The notes under the pieces are model-generated. The model worked only from the letters and a program-made list of their open reading frames with translations. It had not been told where the DNA came from and did not search any database. From contig BCHX01000001.1 of assembly GCA_001599755.1 (NCBI GenBank), positions 4,340,001 through 4,404,000 of the forward strand: DNA of 64,000 nucleotides. The letters run 5' to 3'. This DNA comes from Gliomastix tumulicola. Taxonomy: Eukaryota > Ascomycota > Sordariomycetes > Hypocreales > Bionectriaceae. The stretch's first letter is position 1. Every line of letters starts with the position of its first letter. This document shows positions 58,575-64,000 of the stretch, one piece after another. The position numbers and the translations under genes are program-made.

Positions 58575-59813
58575 TTACAGGTTGAACCGTTTCCGGTCCT
58601 TCTCCATCTTCGCCTTCCACTCCCACTGCGTAGCATCATCCCCCTCGCTCCCCGCCCTGCCGATCCCCTTGTCCACCCTCCGCAGCTTCATCGTGAACCG
58701 CGGGCCCAGCTCCTGCAGCCCCGCCCGGATGTCCTCCACCCCCTTCATCGCCTTGCCGTCCGCGCCGGCCATGCTCTTCTCCGTCTCGCGCTTGTCGCGG
58801 AAGACGTAGCGGTGCCGCCGCACGAAGATGTAGTCGCGCTGGTTGTGCAGCGTCACCACCTGGCGGCCCTGGAACTCGGGCCGCGGCGGGAAGAGCGTCT
58901 CGAAGAGCTTGGCCGTCAGCAGGCCGAGCGGCGTCTTGAAGCTGTTGAGCATGATCTCCGGGTAGTGGTTCGTCGGGTTGCCGTGGCCGGGGAGCTTACG
59001 TCCCTCGATCCAGTTGGAGATGGAGAAGTGGAAGGTCGGGCCGATGGGGAGGTGGATGATGGAGAGGCCCGTGAGGCACTTCAGATCTTCCTTGAGGAGG
59101 ACCACGGCTGTGTAGTCGCGGTTCGAGGCGAACTTGCAGATCTCGCGGAGCGAGTACTTGTGGCCGTAGCGGTGCGAGGAGCGGGGCACGTAGTTGCTGT
59201 TGGGGAAGAGCGTGCAGATCATGTGTGCCTCGTTGTGGATGGTAGAGTTGAGCGACGTCGTGACGAGGATCTTGGGCGTCGGCGGGGGTATGTCGCTGAA
59301 TAGACTCGGGAACTTCAGCGTCAATGACGCCGGCGCAAGGTCTAGATTCGTACTCGTCGTCGACGGCGCAATACTGTCGTTTCTCCTCGCCCTCTTCTCC
59401 CTCGCCTTCTCCAGTGCCGCCTCGTCATCCTCACCCTCGTCCGAGTCCAGCATACTATCCGCATCGTCGTCGTCGTCGCCGTCGCCCCGCCCCTCGGCCG
59501 CCTCCAGCTCCGCCCGCTCCTCCTCCTCGGCCTGCTCGATCCGCCGCTTCTTCAGCCGCTCCAGGTCGACCTGCACGCCCAGGCTGTCGTCGTCGACGTC
59601 GTCCCACACGCGCTTCTGGTCGAGCGTCTTGGGCGTGCGCCTCGCGAGCCGCTCGGCCCTGAGCTCCGGGTTCCGCGCCTCCTCCTTCTTTCGCCGGTAC
59701 CGCATGTCGCGGCGCTCCTTGTCGCTGGCCTTCTTGTACTGGACATAGAGCTCCTTGCGCTTGAGCTTGGGCGCCGACTTGAGCGCGTGCTCAGGCGGCT
59801 TCGAGAAGCCCAT
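58575..59813 (-). CDS. RPF1: Rpf1, Brix-domain 60S ribosome biogenesis factor
   Basis: Nucleolar protein needed for 27S pre-rRNA processing and 60S assembly. A single exon encodes 412 aa. The N-terminal 160 residues are highly charged (Lys/Arg then Asp/Glu), including DGDDDDDADS. The Brix domain begins about residue 181 (KILVTTSLNSTIHNEAHMI) and includes VPRSSHRYGHKYSLREICKF and GPTFHFSISNWI. The end of the domain has the RNA-binding-type motif LGPRFTMKLRRVDKG. The protein is full length. It is divergent from NOC3, with 340 bp between the start codons, so the two biogenesis factors can be co-regulated. Confidence 0.95.
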   Translation of the reverse strand: MGFSKPPEHALKSAPKLKRKELYVQYKKASDKERRDMRYRRKKEEARNPELRAERLARRTPKTLDQKRVWDDVDDDSLGVQVDLERLKKRRIEQAEEEERAELEAAEGRGDGDDDDDADSMLDSDEGEDDEAALEKAREKRARRNDSIAPSTTSTNLDLAPASLTLKFPSLFSDIPPPTPKILVTTSLNSTIHNEAHMICTLFPNSNYVPRSSHRYGHKYSLREICKFASNRDYTAVVLLKEDLKCLTGLSIIHLPIGPTFHFSISNWIEGRKLPGHGNPTNHYPEIMLNSFKTPLGLLTAKLFETLFPPRPEFQGRQVVTLHNQRDYIFVRRHRYVFRDKRETEKSMAGADGKAMKGVEDIRAGLQELGPRFTMKLRRVDKGIGRAGSEGDDATQWEWKAKMEKDRKRFNL

Positions 59814-60153
59814 GATGAATCGTATATGTGTGCCTTTGTCGGGAGGGATGTCGTGCTGCGTTATGGTAGAAGATGGGAAACAGCTGAATTAATGGAGGGG
59901 CTCAGGCCCGTCCCGAATTGACTCCAGAAAAAAAAAATCTGGCAGAAAAATCCCAAAAAATTTGGCGGTGAGAGCTCAATAGCAGAGTTGATTGGTCGGA
60001 TAAGAGAAGTAGTGGAGATCTTGGTAGCCACTCTGCCTCGATATTGAATTTTCAGATGTTAGAGAAGAAAAAAAAATAATGATGAGCATTGCGATCCTTG
60101 CCTTCAAAAATAAGTCGCCAGACCGACCAATTTTTCACATTTGAGCAGTCGCC
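59814..60153. promoter_or_regulatory. Bidirectional promoter between RPF1 and NOC3
   Basis: This 340-bp region is AT-rich against its surroundings, with A-tracts near 59930-59938 and 60068-60077. It carries RRPE-like A5T3 (59956-59963), a GATGAG PAC-like core (60081-60086) and AATTTTTCA (60129-60137), the reverse complement of the RRPE core TGAAAAATT. These are the motifs known from ribosome-biogenesis promoters in yeast. Confidence 0.6.
60129..60137 (-). promoter_or_regulatory. RRPE-like motif (TGAAAAATT)
   Basis: Matches the ribosomal RNA processing element core bound by Stb3-type factors in yeast. It lies 17 bp before the NOC3 ATG, so it may sit in the leader. Confidence 0.5.
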
Positions 60154-62217
60154 ATGCCTCCGAACGGGGTCAAGAGAAGAAAATTGGCTCACCAGAATGG
60201 TGGCGGTGAAGGAAACGACGAGGTCTCATCCCGGCGAGCTCAGAAGGCGTTCATCAAGAATGCCTCCGGCTGGAACCTAGAGCAGGACTACGAATCAAAG
60301 CCCCGGAAGGGAGAAAAGAGGAAGAACCAGAAGCCGAGCAACAGGTTGCCCATCAAGACGGCAGATGGTCGCTTAGAAGCTCTGCCAGCTGAGAATGACG
60401 ACGCCTCTATTGACAGCGATGCCGACTGGTTAGAAGACGGCGGCGACGACGATGAAGCCGAGGAGGGCCAGGAGGAAGCTGATGCCGCCGCCGCAGCAGC
60501 AGCAGAGAAGGAGAAGGACGAGGAGAAGCCCGAGCACGAGCAGATCCTCGAAGCCCAAGAGGAACTCGCCAAGCTCGCGACCGCCGTCAACGAGAGCCCA
60601 GAGGACAACGTCGGCGCCTTCAAGTCCCTCGGGCGCATCGGCCAGTCCCGCATCCCGGCCGTCCAGATCCTCGCCCTCATGGCGCAGCTCGCCGTCTACA
60701 AAGACATCATCCCGGGCTACCGCATCCGCCCGCTGTCCGAGGAGGCGCAGAAGGAGAAGCTGTCAAAGGAGGTCCGCCAGCTGCGGCACTACGAGCAGTC
60801 CCTCGTCGCGGGCTACCAGGGCTACGTCAAGGAGCTCGCGCGGTGCGCCAGGATGCCCGGGTACGCGGCTTCCGGTCGCGGGGGCAGCCTCTCGAGCGTG
60901 GCCGTGACGTGCGCGTGCACGCTTCTCACGTCCGTGCCGCACTTCAACTTCCGCGGTGATCTGCTGCGTATCCTCGTCAACAAGCTCAGCAGACGGTACG
61001 TCGACGCAGACGGCGTCAAGTGCATCCGCACGCTGGAGACGCTGTTCCAGGACGACGACGAGGGCCGCCCCTCGCAGGAGGCTGTCTCCCTCCTCGCCAA
61101 GATGATGAAGGCTCGCGAGTACAACGTGTCCGAGGACGCCGTCAACCTCTTCCTCAACCTCCGCCTCCTCTCCGAGTTTTCCGGCAAGGCTTCTCACGAC
61201 GCCGTCGACGCGCCGCCGCCTTCCCAGCAGAAGCTCAAGAAGAAGCAGCGCGAGTTCCGCACCAAGCGCGAGCGCAAGGCCGTCAAGGAGCAGAAGAGTC
61301 TCGAGAAGGACATGGAGCAGGCCGACGCGCTCGTCAGCCACGAGGAGCGCGAGCGCATGCAGTCCGAGACGCTCAAGTCCGTCTTCGCGACATACTTTCG
61401 CATCCTCAAGATGCGCACGCCGCACCTCATGGGCGCCGTGCTCGAGGGCCTGGCCAAGTACGCGCACCTCATCAACCAGGATTTCTTCGGTGATCTGCTC
61501 GAGGCCCTGAAAGATCTGATCCGGCATAGTGAGGAGGATGCCGAGGCGGCCGAGACGGGCGGTGCCGAGGGGGAGGGCGAAGCGCAAGCGGAGGATGAGG
61601 ATGATGGGGAGGAGGCGCCTGTTCGCAACCTGACACGTGAAGGCTTGCTCTGCACCGTCACGGCCTTCGCCCTCCTCGCCGGCCAGGACGCGCACAACTC
61701 CAAGTCCCAGCTCCATCTCGACCTCTCCTACTTCACAAGCCACCTCTACAGCGCCCTCCTGTCCCTGTCCGTGGACCCTGAACTCGAAAACACGAAACTA
61801 TCCTCCTCATCGCAGTCAGCAAACAAGATCAACGTCCAGACCACCACCGTCCTCCTCCTAAGGTCCCTCACGGGGATCCTCCTCCCGCCGTACAACATCC
61901 GCTCCGTCCCGCCGATACGCCTCGCAGCATTCTCAAAACAGCTCATGACGATGGCGCTTCAGGTGCCGGATAAGTCAGCCCAGGGAGTGCTAGCGCTACT
62001 AGGAGACGTAGCACACAATCACGGGAAGAAAGTGGCAGGACTGTGGAATACGGAGGAGAGGAAAGGCGACGGAAAGTACAATCCTCTCAGTCATAATGTC
62101 GAAGGTAGCAATCCGTTTGCTGCAACGGTCTGGGAGGGCGAGCTGTTACGGAAGCACTTCTCGCCAAAGGTACGAGACGGCGTCAAATTGTTAGAAAAGA
62201 GCATCTCGCAAGTATGA
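60154..62217 (+). CDS. NOC3: Noc3, nucleolar complex protein in 60S biogenesis
   Basis: Noc3 pairs with Noc2 on late nucleolar pre-60S particles and, in yeast, also binds origins with MCM/ORC. A single exon encodes 687 aa. The N-terminus is basic (NGVKRRKLAH), then acidic with Asp/Glu/Ala runs up to about residue 125. The NOC3 domain covers about 145-240 (VGAFKSLGRIGQSRIPAVQI). A Lys/Arg-rich coiled coil (KLKKKQREFRTKRERKAVKE) lies near 360-385. The CBF/Mak21-type region runs to the C-terminus, including FATYFRILKMRTPHLMGAVL. Start is the first in-frame ATG, in GTCGCCATGCC context. Convergent with the repeat-protein gene. Confidence 0.95.
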   Translation: MPPNGVKRRKLAHQNGGGEGNDEVSSRRAQKAFIKNASGWNLEQDYESKPRKGEKRKNQKPSNRLPIKTADGRLEALPAENDDASIDSDADWLEDGGDDDEAEEGQEEADAAAAAAAEKEKDEEKPEHEQILEAQEELAKLATAVNESPEDNVGAFKSLGRIGQSRIPAVQILALMAQLAVYKDIIPGYRIRPLSEEAQKEKLSKEVRQLRHYEQSLVAGYQGYVKELARCARMPGYAASGRGGSLSSVAVTCACTLLTSVPHFNFRGDLLRILVNKLSRRYVDADGVKCIRTLETLFQDDDEGRPSQEAVSLLAKMMKAREYNVSEDAVNLFLNLRLLSEFSGKASHDAVDAPPPSQQKLKKKQREFRTKRERKAVKEQKSLEKDMEQADALVSHEERERMQSETLKSVFATYFRILKMRTPHLMGAVLEGLAKYAHLINQDFFGDLLEALKDLIRHSEEDAEAAETGGAEGEGEAQAEDEDDGEEAPVRNLTREGLLCTVTAFALLAGQDAHNSKSQLHLDLSYFTSHLYSALLSLSVDPELENTKLSSSSQSANKINVQTTTVLLLRSLTGILLPPYNIRSVPPIRLAAFSKQLMTMALQVPDKSAQGVLALLGDVAHNHGKKVAGLWNTEERKGDGKYNPLSHNVEGSNPFAATVWEGELLRKHFSPKVRDGVKLLEKSISQV

Positions 62218-62513
62218 TAGAGCGCCTTAATTGATCCCGCAAAGTACTCTAACAACCGAGAACTCCTCGCTCCGGTGATTTGCTAGCCAGTCCAGATGTT
62301 AAATCTCAAACCTACGTACAGGGGGGACATTGTGCCTTGCGCCGCCATCCCTGTTGTTCTTCCCTGCGATGTGTCTAGCCTCGACCATTTCTTCCGTGCA
62401 CCCTTTTTGTGTCTACAGTCTGATCTCCCAGATTTGCTCCTCGTCAATATGCCATCGTCCACCAAAATCCCGTGCACAAACGTTACTTTGTTCCGCTCCT
62501 CTGTGACATGGAC

Positions 62514-63986
62514 TCAACGTGACGCCCAGAGCGAGGATGCCAGTCCCTGCTTTGGCTTACGGGCGGGGCGTGCAGCCGGCGTGCTTGACTGAGATGCCCG
62601 AGATGACATGAACAGATTTTTCGTGTTCACGGGGAATGTTTGAGGTTGGTCTGTAAAGATATTGTTAGTCCAATAAAGATGCTCCGGGTTGTAGATATTG
62701 CTCGGTGGTCTCACTGGAAGAGCTCGCTGTAGCATTGCTTGGCATGGGTCCAAAGACAGAACCGCCGGCATTCTGGGGTCCGTCGAGTGACGGCTGCATA
62801 AAAATCCCAGTTGTGGGTGCGGCCCAGCGTGAGGATCCCAGCCCAGGCTGTTGAGAAGCGGAATTGTGCTGAGGAGGCTGAGGAGCTGCCTGCAACACAG
62901 CATGATGGTTCGATCTACCAGGCACGAATTCGCTAAATTGTGGCCTTTGAGCCTGATCCGCGGAGGTCTTTCTGCCCTCGCCTCCGTGCTGTACAGGAGT
63001 TGGCTGAGAGGGCGGCGCCTGGATGGGGGCAGCTTGAGTAGGGGCCACCTGCACAGGAGCCGTCCGGATAGGGGCTGCCTGCACGGGAGCCGCCTGGATA
63101 GGAGTCGCCTTGACAGGAGCCACTTGGGCGGGAGCAGCCTGGATTGGAGCCGCTTGGGTGGGAGCAGCCTGGATTGGAGCTGCTTGGGTAGGTTTCTTCT
63201 GAGCAGGAGTTGTCGGAATGGGTGTCGTCTGGGCGGAAGCCGTCTGAACAGGTGCCGGCCTGGCTGAGTCTGGAGATTGATTCTTCGACGGACTCGCCTT
63301 CGCCTCAGACGTGGCACTGACCAGGCCTCGGGGTGCAAACTTGAGAAAGTTTCCCCAGATGTTGACGTCTTGAGAGAAGGTACCAGCCTTGGCAGTTGAA
63401 GGTTGGGCTGAACCCGACTGACCAGTGGAGGGAGAGCTGACAGCGCTCGCCTGGGTTGGAGTCTGGATATCTCTCTGCGGAGTAGATGCAGTCGGCTGGG
63501 TAGCAGTCGGCTGAGTAGCAGTCGGCTGAGTAGCAATCGGCGGAGTAGCAATCGGCTGAGTAACAATCGGCTGAGTAGCAGCCTGGGGGGTTTTCAGAGG
63601 GCGTTGAGCAGATGGGGCGGGCTGAACCGTAGGCTGGACAGGTGCAGGCTTGGGCTTGGAGAGCGCCAGAGCCTCCAGTTTCTCAGCAATGCGGTCCTTT
63701 CGTTCCTTTTCGAGCTTAAGCTCAGGTTCTAGTTGCTTGGCTCTGGCCTCATGCGCTTCGCCCTGCATCTTTTGCTGAAAGTTTTGCTTTCTAGGGACCT
63801 GAGGGCCCTGAGCAGGAGGCTGAGTATGAGAAGACGGAGGCTGTGCCATGGGAGGTTTTGTCTCCATCTCTAATCAATCAGTCAGAAATATGTTTGATCG
63901 GATGAGGAGCTCGCCGTGGTCTTACTCGAAGCAGGAGGATTGACGGGTTTATCCTGGCGGTTCAAAAAGTCGAGCGCGGCGCTCAT
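62514..63986 (-). CDS. Unrecognised Pro/Ala/Gln-rich repeat protein
   Basis: I do not recognise this protein. Three exons: 63986-63926, 63869-62715 and 62650-62514, with introns of 56 and 64 nt, give 450 aa. Without the second splice the frame stops at 62665; splicing (donor GTGAGA, branch CTAAC, acceptor TTTACAG) joins it to a basic end, KPKQGLASSLWASR. A Lys/Glu-rich predicted helix covers about residues 50-85 (EARAKQLEPELKLEKERKDR). PTATQ repeats follow (about 115-135), then some 20 degenerate pentapeptides of the type APIQA (about 225-315). The remainder is low-complexity Gln/Pro/Ser. The frame is open to the right edge, so the true start may lie beyond the window. No localisation signal is evident. 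Confidence 0.7.
62995..63205 (-). repeat. In-frame 15-bp minisatellite coding APIQA-type pentapeptides
   Basis: About 14 degenerate copies of a 15-bp unit, often paired as 30 bp (GGAGCCGCCTGGATAGGAGT on the + strand), lie inside the repeat-protein gene. Units have diverged mostly at synonymous or Ile/Thr/Val positions, and the frame is kept throughout. Confidence 0.75.
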
Positions 63987-64000
63987 GACCGGTGGTCCCT

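Overview
The window is nuclear DNA of a filamentous ascomycete, most likely a Sordariomycete. The reasons are short GT-AG introns of about 55-100 nt with CTRAC-type branch points, GC-rich coding sequence, genes on both strands without operons, and families typical of Pezizomycotina: a Ste11-type MAPKKK with SAM and RA domains, two Zn2Cys6 regulators, a LaeA-like methyltransferase, and a TALE homeodomain protein. The species cannot be named from the sequence alone. All exon models were built by eye from frame continuity, splice signals and family conservation.

Layout. 0.5-3.3 kb: STE11-type MAPKKK (-). 5.4-6.7 kb: prephenate dehydratase (+). 8.3-9.8 kb: P-loop/sulfotransferase-like protein (+). 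10.1-11.0 kb: Mhr1/mL67 (-), divergent from the Hsp104 disaggregase at 11.7-14.5 kb (+). 15.1-17.6 kb: Leu3-like Zn2Cys6 factor (+), convergent with the GPI-anchor factor Pbn1 at 17.9-19.5 kb (-). 20.4-23.5 kb: second Zn2Cys6 factor (-). 23.5-31.1 kb: no gene seen; rich in microsatellites and G/C homopolymers, including an 80-nt G run. 31.1-32.6 kb: TALE homeobox gene (-). 32.6-43.6 kb: about 11 kb with no supportable gene. 43.6-44.5 kb: prolyl 4-hydroxylase-like dioxygenase (+), convergent with a GPI-anchored aspartic protease at 44.6-46.1 kb (-). 47.3-50.4 kb: Vps18 (-). 52.1-53.6 kb: LaeA-like methyltransferase (-). 56.1-57.5 kb: dTDP/UDP-glucose 4,6-dehydratase (-). 58.6-59.8 kb: Rpf1 (-), divergent from Noc3 at 60.2-62.2 kb (+). 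62.5-64.0 kb: unrecognised Pro/Ala/Gln repeat protein (-), near the right edge.

How the genes fit together. This is mostly a housekeeping and regulatory neighbourhood, with no sign of a secondary-metabolite cluster, transposon or provirus. The clearest functional pair is Rpf1/Noc3: two 60S ribosome-biogenesis factors sharing a 340-bp promoter that carries RRPE- and PAC-like motifs. Mhr1 and Hsp104 share a 744-bp promoter with heat-shock-element-like sites. The secretory and vacuolar genes (Pbn1, the GPI-anchored protease, Vps18) are scattered.

The most unusual parts are the two large gene-poor blocks around the homeobox gene, the extreme G homopolymer, the altered ESRP motif of the prephenate dehydratase, a tandem pair of palindromes upstream of the LaeA-like gene, and the repeat protein at the right edge. 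I found no convincing undescribed multi-gene system.
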